Positions 1-8,864 of a DNA stretch of 46,817 nt are shown here, piece by piece. How positions within the stretch are numbered: the stretch's first letter is position 1; every line of letters begins with the position of its first letter. This stretch comes from Microbacterium sp. (lineage in GTDB: Bacteria > Actinomycetota > Actinomycetes > Actinomycetales > Microbacteriaceae). The translations under genes and the position numbers were made by a program. The stretch lies in assembly GCF_026393345.1 (NCBI RefSeq), contig NZ_JAPLAI010000007.1, positions 1-46,817 on the forward strand. The letters run 5' to 3'. The notes beneath the pieces were generated by a model. It did not search any database. It was not told the origin of the DNA and saw only the letters and a list, made by a program, of their open reading frames with translations.

Positions 1-734
1 AGCTGCGCCGCGAGCTCGCGGGGCTGCGCACCACCCGCGACATCAAGAAGGCCCGACGTCGGCGCAACGAGGTGCCGGCCGTCGTCATCGCCGGCTACAC
101 CAACGCCGGAAAGTCGAGCCTGCTCAACCGGCTGACGGGCGCGGGCGTGCTGGTCGAGGACGCGCTGTTCGCGACCCTCGACCCCACCACGCGCAAGACC
201 CAGACGAGCGACGGACGCGTGTTCACCATGTCCGACACCGTCGGGTTCGTGCGGCACCTGCCGCACCAGCTGGTCGAGGCGTTCCGCTCCACGCTCGAGG
301 AGGTCGGCCAGGCCGACGTCATCGTGCACGTCGTGGATGGCTCGCACCCGGATCCGGGCGCGCAGCTGGCGACCGTCCGCGACGTGATCGGTGATGTCGG
401 CGCCAGAGACACCCGCGAGATCGTCGTGTTCAACAAGGCCGATCTGCTCGACGCCGACGCGCGGCTGCTCCTTCGCGGGCTCCAGCCCGATGCGCTGTTC
501 GTGTCTTCCCGCACCGGAGAGGGGATCGACGAACTCCGTGACGCCGTGGAAGCGGCGCTGCCGCTGCCCGCGGTCGAGGTCGACGCGCTCGTCCCCTACG
601 ACCGGGGCGACCTCGTCTCGGCCGTCCACGAGCACGGCATGATCCTCACGCAGAGCCACGAGGAGCACGGCACCGCACTGCGCGCGCGCGTCCCCGAGGC
701 GCTCGCCGGGCGGCTGGCGCCGTTCGCCCGCTGA
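1..734 (+). CDS. hflX: GTPase HflX, C-terminal part (5' end cut by window)
   Basis: The frame is open from base 3, so the gene begins upstream of the window; the GTG at 72 is internal. The first visible residues (LRRELAGLRTTRDIKKARRR) match the end of the HflX N-terminal domain just before the GTPase. Motifs in order: P-loop GYTNAGKSS, G2-region ATLDPTT, G3 DTVGF, G4 NKAD, and a G5-like SS. HflX binds 50S and 70S ribosomes and splits stalled or stress-inactivated ribosomes in a GTP-dependent way; that role is known for the family. About 243 residues are visible, covering the whole GTPase domain and the short C-terminal domain. The convergent peptidase gene ends 9 bases downstream. Confidence 0.95.
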   Translation, partial: LRRELAGLRTTRDIKKARRRRNEVPAVVIAGYTNAGKSSLLNRLTGAGVLVEDALFATLDPTTRKTQTSDGRVFTMSDTVGFVRHLPHQLVEAFRSTLEEVGQADVIVHVVDGSHPDPGAQLATVRDVIGDVGARDTREIVVFNKADLLDADARLLLRGLQPDALFVSSRTGEGIDELRDAVEAALPLPAVEVDALVPYDRGDLVSAVHEHGMILTQSHEEHGTALRARVPEALAGRLAPFAR

Positions 735-743
735 CCCGGGCGG

Positions 744-2891
744 TCAGGCGCCGTCGAGCGTCGGCATCAGCACGCACAGGTCGGGATCATCCGCGACCGT
801 CATGAACCCGGCCCCGTGCAGCAGCTCGGTCCAGGCCGCATCCGTCGACCGGGTGTAGAGCGGCCGGTCCGCTTCGCGGGAGACGACGATCGTGAGATCG
901 CGTCCGGAGTGTTCGGTGGGGACGGCGCCCTCGGCGATGCGTAGCTCACGCCCTCGGGGGCCGGCCGTGGCGGTGAACGGGCCCACCGAGAGTTCGAACG
1001 GCGGCACATCGGGGGTCGCGAACCCGAACACGCGACCCAGGAACGCGTAGGTGCTCTCCAGGGCGTGGATCACGGTCTCCCGGCGGCGGAAGCCGTGTCC
1101 CTCGCCCGGGTAGAGCACATAGCCGTACGGCACGCCACGGGATATCAGCGCGTCCCGGATGGATTCCGCCTGCGCCGGCGGCACCACGGCGTCCTCGTCC
1201 CCCTGCAGGATCAGCAGCGGCACCCGGAAGCGCTCCGCGTGCGAGAGCGGCGAGCGTTCCCGGTACACCTCAGCGGATTCCGGCAGCGGTCCGATGAGCC
1301 CGTCCAGATAGCGCGCCTCGAAGTCGTGCGTGTCCTCGGCGAGGGCGCGCGCATCTCCCACGCCGTAGCGGGAGATCCCAGCCGCGAACACGTCCGTGCC
1401 CACAAGGGCAGCCAGCACCGTCCAGCCGCCGGCGGATCCGCCCTCGATCGCGATGCGCTCCGGGTCGGCACGGCCGATCTCGCACAGTCCGACCGCGGCG
1501 GCCGCGACGTCGTCGACGTCGACCACCCCCCACTGCCCTTTCAGTCGCTCACGGTACGCCCGCCCGTATCCGGTCGAACCGCCGTAGTTGACCTCGAGCA
1601 CGCCGATGCCGCGGCTGGTGAAGTAGGCGACCTTCGCGGACGCCGACGGGGTCGCGTGGCTCGTCGGTCCGCCGTGCACCCACACCGCATAGGGCGGCAG
1701 TTCGCCCTCGGGTCCTGCGGCGTCGGGGTGGGTCGGCGGGTAGTCGATCGCGTGCACCGGGCCGTGCGGGCCGGCCACATGCAGCTCCCGCGGGCGCGGC
1801 AGCCACTCCTCGCCCCAGGGGGTGTCCGTGCCGGTCACGGGCACGGCAGTCCCCGCATCCAGGTCGATCAGCCACACGGCGGCGTCGCTGATCTCACCCG
1901 CGCCGATGACGAGCGCGCGCGAGCCCTGCACCTGTTCGACCGTGATACCCGCCGTGAGGGGGGCGTCCACCGGGGTCGCCGATCCCTCCTCCGGGTCGAT
2001 GACGACGAGGCGGTCGCCGCCGTCGGTCTGCACCGCCAGGATGCGGCCGTCCTCGAGCACGTCGAACCATCGAGTGCCGAGTACCCACAGCGCGCCGCCG
2101 GTGTCGGCCTCGGCTGGGGCGACCGGGACCGGCGCGAGGGAACCGGGGGAGAGGCGGAAGAGGTTCCAGCGGTCCTCGGGATCGTCGCTGAACACGAGGT
2201 CCACGCCGTCCCATACCGGCTGCAGCGGGGCGGAACCGTGGTCGATGAGGGTCTCGACCGGGCCGCCGAGGTCGCGGACGTGCAGGCGGCCGTGATCCCA
2301 CGGCATGTTCGGGTGGTCCCACGCGATCCACGCGAGACGGGTGCCGTCCGGTGACAACGCCGGCTGCGCGACGAAATCGCCGCCGGCGGCGAGCACCCGG
2401 ATGCGGTCGCGATCGGCGACGGCACTGCCATCGAGCGGGATAGCGACAATCTCCCGATGGGGTGTGCGGGCCTCGCCGTGCGTCTCCCGGACGGCGAGGA
2501 GGATGCCCGCCTGGAGTCGGAGGCCGCCGAAGCGTTCGGCCGTCTTCTCCGCGGTCAGCGGACGCGGATCCTCGCCCGGGCGCAGGGACCATACCCGCTG
2601 GTCCGCCTTCTCCACGAACAGCAACTCGCCGTCGTCGGTGGCCGTCCAGGCGCCGCCGCCGTACTCGTGCACCAGAGACCGGGCGTTCCACGGGGCGGGC
2701 AGCACCGTGGACACGGTGTCGTCGGCCATTCGGCGAAAGACCGCCACCCGGCCCGACTCGGCCGGCACCGACTGCCCCCACCACACCTCGTCGCCGACGA
2801 ACCGGGCGCCGTCGAGGCGGGGAGCCGCGGCCGTCACCTCAGCCGCAGTGAGGGGGGAAGGCCAGGAACCGTAGGGGAGGGTCTGCGTCAC
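744..2891 (-). CDS. S9 family (prolyl-oligopeptidase-type) serine peptidase
   Basis: A 715-residue protein. Residues about 30-370 form a WD/beta-propeller-like region and 395-620 an alpha/beta-hydrolase domain. The expected triad is visible: Ser486 in GGSAGGW, Asp567 in GDEDAVVPP, and His599 in GEGHGF. The oxyanion-side motif WVHGGPTSH lies near 404. No signal peptide is seen, so it is probably a cytoplasmic oligopeptidase or acylaminoacyl-peptidase acting on peptides. About 90 residues (625-715) follow the catalytic domain and are not part of the usual S9 fold; I do not recognise them. The start is GTG, and a TAGCGT hexamer lies exactly six bases upstream, so the mRNA is probably leaderless. 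The substrate is unknown. Confidence 0.9.
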   Translation of the reverse strand: MTQTLPYGSWPSPLTAAEVTAAAPRLDGARFVGDEVWWGQSVPAESGRVAVFRRMADDTVSTVLPAPWNARSLVHEYGGGAWTATDDGELLFVEKADQRVWSLRPGEDPRPLTAEKTAERFGGLRLQAGILLAVRETHGEARTPHREIVAIPLDGSAVADRDRIRVLAAGGDFVAQPALSPDGTRLAWIAWDHPNMPWDHGRLHVRDLGGPVETLIDHGSAPLQPVWDGVDLVFSDDPEDRWNLFRLSPGSLAPVPVAPAEADTGGALWVLGTRWFDVLEDGRILAVQTDGGDRLVVIDPEEGSATPVDAPLTAGITVEQVQGSRALVIGAGEISDAAVWLIDLDAGTAVPVTGTDTPWGEEWLPRPRELHVAGPHGPVHAIDYPPTHPDAAGPEGELPPYAVWVHGGPTSHATPSASAKVAYFTSRGIGVLEVNYGGSTGYGRAYRERLKGQWGVVDVDDVAAAAVGLCEIGRADPERIAIEGGSAGGWTVLAALVGTDVFAAGISRYGVGDARALAEDTHDFEARYLDGLIGPLPESAEVYRERSPLSHAERFRVPLLILQGDEDAVVPPAQAESIRDALISRGVPYGYVLYPGEGHGFRRRETVIHALESTYAFLGRVFGFATPDVPPFELSVGPFTATAGPRGRELRIAEGAVPTEHSGRDLTIVVSREADRPLYTRSTDAAWTELLHGAGFMTVADDPDLCVLMPTLDGA

Positions 2892-2897
2892 GCCCCC

Positions 2898-2903
2898 ACG
2901 CTA
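2898..2903 (-). promoter_or_regulatory. Putative -10 of the S9 peptidase gene, leaderless arrangement
   Basis: On the minus strand TAGCGT is followed by six bases and the GTG start. A transcript beginning about seven bases after the -10 would start at the initiation codon. The same spacing recurs at hisC, trmH, gluA, argC and argH in this window. Confidence 0.5.
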
Positions 2904-2958
2904 CGGCGAGACGTCCGCCCCGTCGACATCCGCGGGAGTCGGCGCCGAGAGTGGCAGA

Positions 2959-3630
2959 TCAGACGGCGCGCAGCAGCGCCACGATCTTGCCGAGCACGAC
3001 GGCCTCGTCGCCGAGGATCGGCTCGAATGCGGAGTTGCGGGGCAGCAGCCAGGTGTGCCCGTCGCGCTGCCGGAAGGTCTTCACGGTCGCTTCGCCGTCG
3101 AGCATGGCGGCGACGATGTCCCCGTTCTCGGCGGTCGACTGCGACCGCACGACGACCCAGTCCCCGTCGCAGATCGCGGCGTCGATCATCGACTCACCCG
3201 CCACCTTCAGCATGAACAGGTCGCCCTTGCCGACCAGCTGGCGGGGGAGGGGGAACACCTCTTCCACCTGCTGCTCCGCGGTGATCGGCACGCCGGCCGC
3301 GATCCGCCCGACAAGGGGGACGAGTGCCGCGTCGCCGATGTTCGGGGCGCTGTCGGCCGGACTCTCGGTCGCGGTGCCGGGAAGATCGATCAGCACCTCC
3401 ATGGCGCGGGTCTTGCCCGGGTCGCGGCGGAGATACCCGCTCAGCTCCAGCTGGTTCAGCTGATGGGTGACGCTCGAGAGCGACTTGAGACCGACGGCGT
3501 CCCCGATCTCACGCATGCTCGGCGGATAGCCGTGCCGGGCGATCGACCGCTGGATGACCTCGAGGATCGCCATCTGCTTGTCGCTCAGGCTCTTGCGGCG
3601 TCGGGTCTGCGGCTTCGGCGCTGCGCTCAT
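2959..3630 (-). CDS. lexA: SOS repressor LexA
   Basis: The protein has 223 residues from the ATG at 3630. That start is preceded by a purine-rich site (gagggag) at good spacing; the upstream in-frame extension to 3738 looks non-coding. Residues 14-75 form the winged-helix DNA-binding domain ([34 protein letters not shown]). The C-terminal part is the S24 autoprotease: cleavage site Ala112-Gly113 in RIAAGVP, nucleophile Ser147 in GESMID, and general base Lys184 in ATVKTF. LexA represses DNA-damage genes and cleaves itself when RecA is activated. It is divergent from a LysM gene, the arrangement known for lexA and the SOS division inhibitor of actinobacteria. The probable operator lies at 3800-3815. 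Confidence 0.97.
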   Translation of the reverse strand: MSAAPKPQTRRRKSLSDKQMAILEVIQRSIARHGYPPSMREIGDAVGLKSLSSVTHQLNQLELSGYLRRDPGKTRAMEVLIDLPGTATESPADSAPNIGDAALVPLVGRIAAGVPITAEQQVEEVFPLPRQLVGKGDLFMLKVAGESMIDAAICDGDWVVVRSQSTAENGDIVAAMLDGEATVKTFRQRDGHTWLLPRNSAFEPILGDEAVVLGKIVALLRAV

Positions 3631-3783
3631 CTGCGTGACTCCCTCGGTTTCCGTCCGCCCGCGTCTTCGAATGTCGGAGGTCGGTGATTCGGTGTTCTTG
3701 TCGAAACGGTATCCGGTTCGGACCCGACTGTGGGGCAAGCGCCTCGCGTGTCGTCTTCGAAACTCCGGGTCGCCGGATCCCCA

Positions 3784-3812
3784 TTGACAGGTTACAGAAT
3801 CGAAGATAACTT
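3784..3812 (+). promoter_or_regulatory. Promoter of the LysM gene, -10 inside the LexA-box-like dyad
   Basis: A perfect TTGACA lies at 3784-3789. With 17-base spacing the -10 would be TAACTT at 3807-3812; GATAAC at 3805-3810 is an alternative. Either hexamer falls inside the dyad at 3800-3815, which fits repression by LexA. The leader would be about 70 bases long. Confidence 0.55.
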
Positions 3813-3815
3813 CGG
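3800..3815 (+). promoter_or_regulatory. Candidate LexA operator (SOS box)
   Basis: The sequence TCGAAGATAACTTCGG is a 16-base dyad with TCGAAG/CTTCGg arms and a four-base centre. It has the geometry of the actinobacterial box TCGAAC-N4-GTTCGA but differs at three positions: the two inner bases are exchanged symmetrically and the last base is G. It lies between lexA and the LysM gene and overlaps the promoter of the latter. LexA binding is inferred. Confidence 0.6.
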
Positions 3816-3887
3816 AAGAGAGGTTCGCATCCGGTGCTCCCGGCCGAGCACCTGGATGCGAATCTCTCCCCGGCGGAAGGAGACCTC

Positions 3888-4274
3888 ATGAGCACGATCG
3901 AGTACGCACCCATCGAGTACCCATCGATCCGGCACGCCGCGCGCCTCACGGCGCGCACGCGGCTGCGGCTCACGGCCCGCGGTCGCCGGGTGCTGACGGC
4001 GCTGGCGGCGACGCCGCTCGTGGTCGCGGTGGCGGCCGGGGTGCTCGCCGGCGGCGCGGCCCTCGCGTCCCGTGAGGCGAGCGCACCGGCGGGGTCCTTC
4101 GAGACCGTCACCGTCACGGCAGGGGACTCGCTGTGGTCGATCGCCGAAGACGTCGCCCCCGGGCACGACCCGCGCGACGTGGTCGACGCCATCATGCGAC
4201 TCAACGCCCTCGACGACGCTGCGGTGCTCGCGGGTGAGCGACTCGCGATCCCCGCGGAGTTCGTCCAGGAGTGA
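3888..4274 (+). CDS. LysM-domain membrane protein, probable SOS cell-division inhibitor
   Basis: The protein has 128 residues from the ATG at 3888, which follows GGAAGGAG at six-base spacing. It has a short basic cytoplasmic N-terminus, one membrane segment at about 36-60 (LAATPLVVAVAAGVLAGG), and a LysM domain at about 72-124 (GDSLWSIAEDV, LNALDDAAVLAGERLAIP). Size, topology and position next to lexA match Rv2719c (ChiZ) of Mycobacterium, and functionally YneA of Bacillus and DivS of Corynebacterium. These delay division during DNA damage; that known role is transferred by synteny. LysM would bind peptidoglycan outside the membrane. Regulation by LexA is supported by the dyad overlapping its promoter. 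Confidence 0.85.
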   Translation: MSTIEYAPIEYPSIRHAARLTARTRLRLTARGRRVLTALAATPLVVAVAAGVLAGGAALASREASAPAGSFETVTVTAGDSLWSIAEDVAPGHDPRDVVDAIMRLNALDDAAVLAGERLAIPAEFVQE

Positions 4275-4290
4275 GGCCTCGCCCCGGCTC

Positions 4291-4296
4291 TACGAT
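4291..4296 (+). promoter_or_regulatory. Putative -10 of hisC, leaderless arrangement
   Basis: TACGAT is followed by six bases and the hisC ATG. No clear -35 and no ribosome-binding site were seen, which fits a leaderless his operon transcript. Confidence 0.5.
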
Positions 4297-4302
4297 GGAT
4301 GG

Positions 4303-5388
4303 ATGAGCGCGCGACTGGAAGACCTGCCCCTCCGTGATGACCTGCGGGGCATGACGCCGTACGGTGCACCGCAGGCACCGCTGTCCATTGCGCTCAACGT
4401 CAACGAGAACACCCACCCGGTCCCGGAGGAGGTCGTCGACGACATCCTTGGCCAGATCGCCCGGTCGCTGCACGAAATCAACCGGTACCCCGACCGTGAG
4501 TTCGTCCAGTTGCGCGAGGCCTTCGCGGACTACCTCGGCGAGGGACTGACCGCCGACCAGATGTGGGCTGCCAACGGCTCCAACGAAGTGCTGCAGCACC
4601 TGCTGCAGGCCTTCGGCGGACCGGGTCGGACGGCGATGGGCTTCGCCCCCACCTACTCCATGTACCCGCTGCTGACCCGCGCGACCGGGGCGTCATGGAT
4701 CGCGGGCACCCGGGAACCCGACTTTCGGCTGACCCCCGACTCCGTCTCCGCGCAGATCGCCGACGCGCAGCCGGATGTCGTGTTCCTCTGTGCACCGAAC
4801 AACCCCACCGGCACGCCGCTCGAGCTCGACGTGGTCGACGCTGCGTATGAAGCGGCTCGGGGCATCGTCATCGTCGACGAGGCCTACCAGGAGTTCGCAC
4901 CGCACGACGCCCCGTCCGCTGTGACCCTGCTGGAGGGCCGGGAGCGCCTGGTGGTGTCGCGCACCATGAGCAAGGCGTTCGCCTTCGCCGGCGCTCGGGT
5001 CGGGTACCTCGCGGCCGACCCCGCCGTCGTGGATGCGCTGCGCCTGGTGCGATTGCCTTACCACCTCAGCGCGCTCACCCAGGCGGCAGCGCTCGCGGCT
5101 CTCCGCCACGCCCCGCTCATGCTCGGGATGGTGGACGAGATCGTCGCGCAGCGCGACCGCATCTCGGCGACCCTTGAGGCGCTCGGCTACGTGGCGCACC
5201 AGTCGTGGACCAACTTCGTCCTGTTCGGCGACGTCGACGATCCCGCCGCGACCTGGCAGGCGCTCTACGACCGTGGCGTCCTCATTCGCGACGTGGGCAT
5301 CCCCCACCACCTGCGGGTGACGGCGGGCACCGAGGCAGAGACCACCGCGTTCCTGGAGGCGCTGGCCTCGATAGACTCGGAGGCATGA
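4303..5388 (+). CDS. hisC: Histidinol-phosphate aminotransferase
   Basis: A 361-residue fold-type I PLP enzyme converting imidazole-acetol phosphate and glutamate to histidinol phosphate. Landmarks are [10 protein letters not shown] near the N-terminus, NGSNEVLQ (93-100), APNNPTG (164-170), VDEAYQEF (191-198), and the PLP lysine K224 in [17 protein letters not shown]. Length is normal. The gene starts at an ATG with no Shine-Dalgarno site but an adjacent -10. It overlaps hisB by four bases (ATGA), so hisCBH are translationally coupled. Confidence 0.96.
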   Translation: MSARLEDLPLRDDLRGMTPYGAPQAPLSIALNVNENTHPVPEEVVDDILGQIARSLHEINRYPDREFVQLREAFADYLGEGLTADQMWAANGSNEVLQHLLQAFGGPGRTAMGFAPTYSMYPLLTRATGASWIAGTREPDFRLTPDSVSAQIADAQPDVVFLCAPNNPTGTPLELDVVDAAYEAARGIVIVDEAYQEFAPHDAPSAVTLLEGRERLVVSRTMSKAFAFAGARVGYLAADPAVVDALRLVRLPYHLSALTQAAALAALRHAPLMLGMVDEIVAQRDRISATLEALGYVAHQSWTNFVLFGDVDDPAATWQALYDRGVLIRDVGIPHHLRVTAGTEAETTAFLEALASIDSEA

Positions 5389-6002
5389 GCCTCGAGCCCG
5401 CCGCACACCGTACGGCCAGCATCCGCCGCGCCACCAGCGAGTCCTCGGTCGAGCTGACGCTCGACCTCGACGGAACCGGCGTGAGCACGATCGCGACCAC
5501 CGTGCCGTTCTTGGATCACCTGCTGACGGCGTTCGCGAAGCACTCCCTCACCGATCTCACCGTGACCGCCACCGGCGACACGCACATCGACGCGCACCAC
5601 ACCGTGGAGGACGTCGCGATCGTGCTGGGCCAGGCGATCCGGCAGGCGCTCGGCGACAAGTCCGGCATCGCCCGGTACGGCGACGCTCTGGTGCCACTGG
5701 ACGAAGCGCTCGCGCAGGCCGTGGTCGACATCAGCGGCCGGCCCTATCTCGTGCACTCCGGCGAGCCCGCCGGCTACGAGCACCACCTCATCGGCGGGCA
5801 CTTCACCGGCTCGCTCGTGCGCCACACGTTCGAGGCGATCGCGTTCAACGCCGGGCTCACCGTGCACGTCACGGTGCTCGGCGGGCGCGACCCGCACCAC
5901 ATCGCCGAGGCCGAGTACAAGGCGTTCGCGCGCGCGTTCCGGCAGGCGAAGGCACTCGACCCGCTTGTGCAGGGCATCCCCAGCACCAAGGGCGCACTGT
6001 GA
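5385..6002 (+). CDS. hisB: Imidazoleglycerol-phosphate dehydratase
   Basis: A 205-residue monofunctional IGP dehydratase without the histidinol-phosphatase domain of the enteric fusion. It dehydrates IGP to imidazole-acetol phosphate. The Mn-binding histidine motifs are visible: [11 protein letters not shown] (near 44), [10 protein letters not shown] (near 66), EHHLIGGHF, and [16 protein letters not shown] near the end. It overlaps hisC upstream by four bases and hisH downstream by four bases (GTGA). Confidence 0.97.
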   Translation: MSLEPAAHRTASIRRATSESSVELTLDLDGTGVSTIATTVPFLDHLLTAFAKHSLTDLTVTATGDTHIDAHHTVEDVAIVLGQAIRQALGDKSGIARYGDALVPLDEALAQAVVDISGRPYLVHSGEPAGYEHHLIGGHFTGSLVRHTFEAIAFNAGLTVHVTVLGGRDPHHIAEAEYKAFARAFRQAKALDPLVQGIPSTKGAL

Positions 6003-6643
6003 CCGAACGCCCCCTCGTCGCTGTCCTCGATTACGGGTCGGGGAACGTCCACTCCGCGGTGAAGGCACTCATCGCCGCGGGCGCAGACGCCCGGCTCACC
6101 GCCGACCGCGCCCTCGTCGCGGAAGCCGACGGACTCCTGGTGCCCGGCGTCGGGGCGTATGCCGCCGTCATCGAGGCGCTCCGGGAGAGTCGCGGAGACG
6201 AACTCATCGACCGGCGGCTCGCCGGAGGGCGTCCGGTGCTCGGGATCTGCGTCGGGATGCAGGTCCTGTTCGGCCGCGGCGTGGAGCGCGGCATCGACAC
6301 CGAAGGCCTCGGGCAGTGGCCGGGCGTCGTGACCGAGCTCGATGCGCCCGTGCTGCCGCACATCGGCTGGAACACCGTCTCCCCGGACCCCGATTCGGTC
6401 CTCTTCGCCGGCCTCGAGGACGAGCGGTTCTACTTCGTGCACTCCTACGCCGCGCAGGACTGGACGCTCGAGACGCAGCCGCCGTTCCCCACCCCGAGGC
6501 TCACCTGGACGACGTACGGGTCGCCGTTCCTGGCTGCCGTGGAGAACGGACCGCTGTCGGCGACGCAGTTCCACCCGGAGAAATCCGGGGCCGCCGGCAT
6601 CCGCCTTCTCGCCAATTGGATCGGCACCCTCCGCGCGGGCTAG
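5999..6643 (+). CDS. hisH: Imidazole glycerol phosphate synthase, glutaminase subunit
   Basis: A 214-residue class I glutamine amidotransferase that supplies ammonia to the HisF cyclase. The triad is visible: Cys84 in GICVGMQ, His192 and Glu194 in QFHPEKSG. The N-terminus has DYGSGNVHS, and VPGVGAYA follows near 48. The start is GTG overlapping the hisB stop. The partner gene hisF is not in this window, so the subunit must be encoded elsewhere. Confidence 0.97.
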   Translation: MTERPLVAVLDYGSGNVHSAVKALIAAGADARLTADRALVAEADGLLVPGVGAYAAVIEALRESRGDELIDRRLAGGRPVLGICVGMQVLFGRGVERGIDTEGLGQWPGVVTELDAPVLPHIGWNTVSPDPDSVLFAGLEDERFYFVHSYAAQDWTLETQPPFPTPRLTWTTYGSPFLAAVENGPLSATQFHPEKSGAAGIRLLANWIGTLRAG

Positions 6644-6646
6644 TCT
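6641..6646 (+). promoter_or_regulatory. Possible internal promoter -10 before priA
   Basis: TAGTCT overlaps the hisH stop codon, about 46 bases before priA. priA is separated from hisH by 49 bases and has its own GAGGAG site at 6685-6690, so a separate or extra promoter is plausible. No convincing -35 was found. Confidence 0.3.
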
Positions 6647-6692
6647 CTTACCTCGTGCGTGCGGCGGATGTCCGCGCGAGGCACGAGGAGCT

Positions 6693-7439
6693 ATGAACGA
6701 TTTCGCGTCGACCCCGGCATTGACCCTGCTGCCGGCCGTGGATGTCGCCGGCGGCAAGGCCGTCCGTCTCACCCAGGGTGAAGCGGGCAGCGAGACCAGC
6801 TATGGCGACCCCGTCGATGCGGCCATGGAGTGGGCCCGTCAGGGTGCCGAGTGGATCCATCTCGTCGACCTGGATGCGGCCTTCGGGCGCGGCAACAACG
6901 CCGGCGTGCTGCGCAAGGCCATCAAGGCCGTCCGCGGCGTCCAGGTGGAACTGTCCGGCGGCATCCGCGACGACGAGTCGCTGGAGGCTGCGCTGGAATC
7001 CGGTGCCTCCCGCATCAACCTCGGCACCGCGGCGCTGGAGAACCCGGAGTGGGCCGCCGACGTCATCGGACGCTACGGCGACGCGATCGCTGTCGGCCTC
7101 GACGTCCGCGGCACGACCCTGGCCGCCCGCGGCTGGACCCGCGACGGCGGCGACCTCTGGACCGTGCTCGACCGGCTCGAGGACGCCGGCTGCAGCCGCT
7201 ACGTCGTCACCGACGTCACGAAGGATGGCACGCTGCGCGGACCCAACCTGGACCTGCTGCGCGAGATGACCACGCGCACCCCGAAGCCCATCGTCGCCTC
7301 CGGCGGCATCGCCAACCTCGACGACATCGCCGCCCTGCGTGAGCTCGTGCCGCTCGGTGTCGAGGGTGCGATCGTGGGCAAGGCCCTGTATGCGGGCGCG
7401 TTCACGCTCGCCGAGGCGCTGGATGTCGCCGGAGGCTGA
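6693..7439 (+). CDS. priA: Bifunctional HisA/TrpF-type isomerase (PriA)
   Basis: A 248-residue (beta/alpha)8-barrel isomerase of the histidine pathway. The first catalytic Asp lies in [10 protein letters not shown] and the second in [10 protein letters not shown]; phosphate-binding glycines lie in SGGI (twice). The segment [12 protein letters not shown] followed by [14 protein letters not shown] is characteristic of actinobacterial PriA, which also performs the TrpF step of tryptophan synthesis. Whether this copy is bifunctional depends on whether the genome has a separate trpF. It starts at an ATG after GAGGAG. The SseB-like gene begins inside its last 17 bases. Confidence 0.9.
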   Translation: MNDFASTPALTLLPAVDVAGGKAVRLTQGEAGSETSYGDPVDAAMEWARQGAEWIHLVDLDAAFGRGNNAGVLRKAIKAVRGVQVELSGGIRDDESLEAALESGASRINLGTAALENPEWAADVIGRYGDAIAVGLDVRGTTLAARGWTRDGGDLWTVLDRLEDAGCSRYVVTDVTKDGTLRGPNLDLLREMTTRTPKPIVASGGIANLDDIAALRELVPLGVEGAIVGKALYAGAFTLAEALDVAGG

Positions 7440-8199
7440 GCACCCGCACCACGCGGATTCGGCGGGTGTTCCCTGGGAGGGGCGCCGGTTCGAATCGAAC
7501 CCGTACTCGACCGACGACGGCACGGCCGATCCGGCGCTCCTCGCGGCGCTGACGGCGTTCCGCGACGGCACCGGCGACGAGATCGCGGTCGTCGAGGCGT
7601 ACCGCGAGGCACGCCTGCTCATCCCGCTCATCGCGGAGAAGGGCGACGAGGGCGTCGGCCCCACCGGGCTGACGGTGGACAAGACGCAGGAGCTGTCGAT
7701 CGTGACGGTCGCCTCGCCCGACGGGCGGCGGGTGCTGCCAGTGTTCACGAGCGTCACGACGCTGCAGGCGTGGGACGCGGTCGCCCGCCCCGTGCCCGCC
7801 GCGGGGATCCGCACGGCGCTTGCCGCTGTCGCAGACGACACCGACCTGATCGTTCTCGACCCGGGTTCACCGACGGAGTTCGTGCTGCGCCGCCCAGCGG
7901 TGTGGGCCATCGGCAAGGGCGAGCCGTGGGAGCCGTCGCACCGCTCACCCGAGGTGTTCCGCGGGCTGCAGCAGAGCATTGCGATGGAGCTCGCGGTGCT
8001 CGACCTCGCCGTCGCCCCGGGCGACCCCGAGGCGCGCGGCCGCGGTCCGGAGCTGATCGTGGAGCTGGAACTCGTTTCGGGACTCGAGCAGGCCGAGCTC
8101 GACGCGGTGCTGCAGCGTCTCGCTCGTCGCTGGGCCGAGGACGATCGGGTGGCGACCCTGGTCGACTCGCTGACCGTCAAGCTCCGTCGTTCGCGCTGA
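7423..8199 (+). CDS. SseB family protein, function unknown
   Basis: The ATG at 7423 overlaps priA by 17 bases and gives 258 residues. The conserved core is the SseB-type fold: [57 protein letters not shown]. The C-terminal half ([36 protein letters not shown]) is typical of actinobacterial versions. SseB proteins have no settled biochemical role here. The last 15 codons and the stop are contained in a 50-base tandem duplication; the second copy lies after the stop and leaves the protein unchanged. Confidence 0.8.
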   Translation: MSPEAEHPHHADSAGVPWEGRRFESNPYSTDDGTADPALLAALTAFRDGTGDEIAVVEAYREARLLIPLIAEKGDEGVGPTGLTVDKTQELSIVTVASPDGRRVLPVFTSVTTLQAWDAVARPVPAAGIRTALAAVADDTDLIVLDPGSPTEFVLRRPAVWAIGKGEPWEPSHRSPEVFRGLQQSIAMELAVLDLAVAPGDPEARGRGPELIVELELVSGLEQAELDAVLQRLARRWAEDDRVATLVDSLTVKLRRSR

Positions 8200-8252
8200 C
8201 CCTGACCCTGGTCGACTCGCTGACCGTCAAGCTCCGTCGTTCGCGCTGACCC
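8154..8252 (+). repeat. 50-bp tandem duplication over the 3' end of the SseB gene
   Basis: Bases 8154-8202 and 8204-8252 are identical, giving a period of 50. Copy 1 covers the last 15 codons and stop of the SseB-like gene; copy 2 is non-coding and lies in a different frame, because 50 is not a multiple of three. Perfect identity suggests a recent slippage or recombination event. Confidence 0.95.
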
Positions 8253-8290
8253 GCTGCATCCGTCGCCCGCGTGTCCCGAAAACCGCAGAA

Positions 8291-8345
8291 CATGTCCCAT
8301 TTTGTGCCGTTATGAGGTGCGTATAACGACAGAAATCGGGACATG
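8291..8345. repeat. Large imperfect inverted repeat, possible REP-like element or terminator
   Basis: Arms of 23 bases, 8291-8313 and 8323-8345, match at 19 positions around a nine-base loop. The outer eight bases (CATGTCCC/GGGACATG) and inner six (CGTTAT/ATAACG) are perfect. A third related word (TGTCCCGAAAA) lies at about 8272. The region is A/T-richer than its surroundings and sits between convergent genes. It could act as a bidirectional terminator or be a dispersed palindromic element; a genome-wide search would decide. Confidence 0.6.
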
Positions 8346-8439
8346 CTCGCTGGGGTGGCGGGTCGGCGCTGAACCGGCGCGCTAATCCTGACGGCGCGGC
8401 CGACGCGAGCGCTCGGCCGGGATCAGCGCGGGGGAGCGG

Positions 8440-8850
8440 TCAGTTGACCGGGCCGGTCCACTTCTCGCCCGGGCCCTTGCCGATCGGGTCGGGGATGACG
8501 GATGCTTCGCGGAACGCCAGCTGCAGGGAGCGCAGGCCGTCGCGCAGCGAGCGCGCGTGCATGTCGCTGATCTCGGGAGCCGCGGCCGTGATGAGGCCGG
8601 CGAGGGAGTTGATGAGCTTGCGGGCCTCATCCAGGTCCATCTGGCTGTCCGGGTCATCGGCGAGGCCCACCTTCACAGCCGCCGCGCTCATGAGGTGAAC
8701 CGCGGTGGTGGTGATCACCTCGACCGCCGGGACGTCGGCGATGTCGCGCGTAGCCGCGGAGGCGGCGCGTTCGCGCTCCTCCCATTCGGCTTCGCGGTCG
8801 ACGTCGGTCGGGACGCCTGCGGGCTGGGGCTGGGAGGGAGTCGAGTCCAC
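8440..8850 (-). CDS. DUF1844 domain-containing protein
   Basis: A 136-residue protein with a GTG start. An acidic N-terminal tail (EREWEE-like, about 18-28) is followed by the DUF1844 helical core: AVEVITTTAVHLMSAAAVKVGL (about 43-64), LDEARKLINSLAGLITAA, and ARSLRDGLRSLQLAF. The C-terminus is GEKWTGPVN. The family is widespread next to infC in actinobacteria and has no assigned role. It is divergent from infC and shares the promoter region at 8851-8875. Confidence 0.85.
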   Translation of the reverse strand: MDSTPSQPQPAGVPTDVDREAEWEERERAASAATRDIADVPAVEVITTTAVHLMSAAAVKVGLADDPDSQMDLDEARKLINSLAGLITAAAPEISDMHARSLRDGLRSLQLAFREASVIPDPIGKGPGEKWTGPVN

Positions 8851-8864
8851 GGTGCACTTTCTGC

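Noticed and set aside
1065..2354. Long plus-strand open frame (429 codons) opposite the S9 peptidase
   Set aside because: It is antisense to a clear enzyme gene; its product is Arg/Val/Gly/His-rich without domains, a normal shadow in GC-rich DNA.
3660..3725. Other TCGAA/TTCG words upstream of lexA as further SOS boxes
   Set aside because: Their spacing does not form a 16-base dyad; only 3800-3815 has the right geometry.
3631..3738. N-terminal extension of LexA to 3738
   Set aside because: The added 36 residues do not match LexA, and the ATG at 3630 has a good ribosome-binding site.
6641..6700. Search for hisF, hisG or hisI near priA
   Set aside because: None is present; the following genes are SseB-like and DUF1844, so no his gene was missed.
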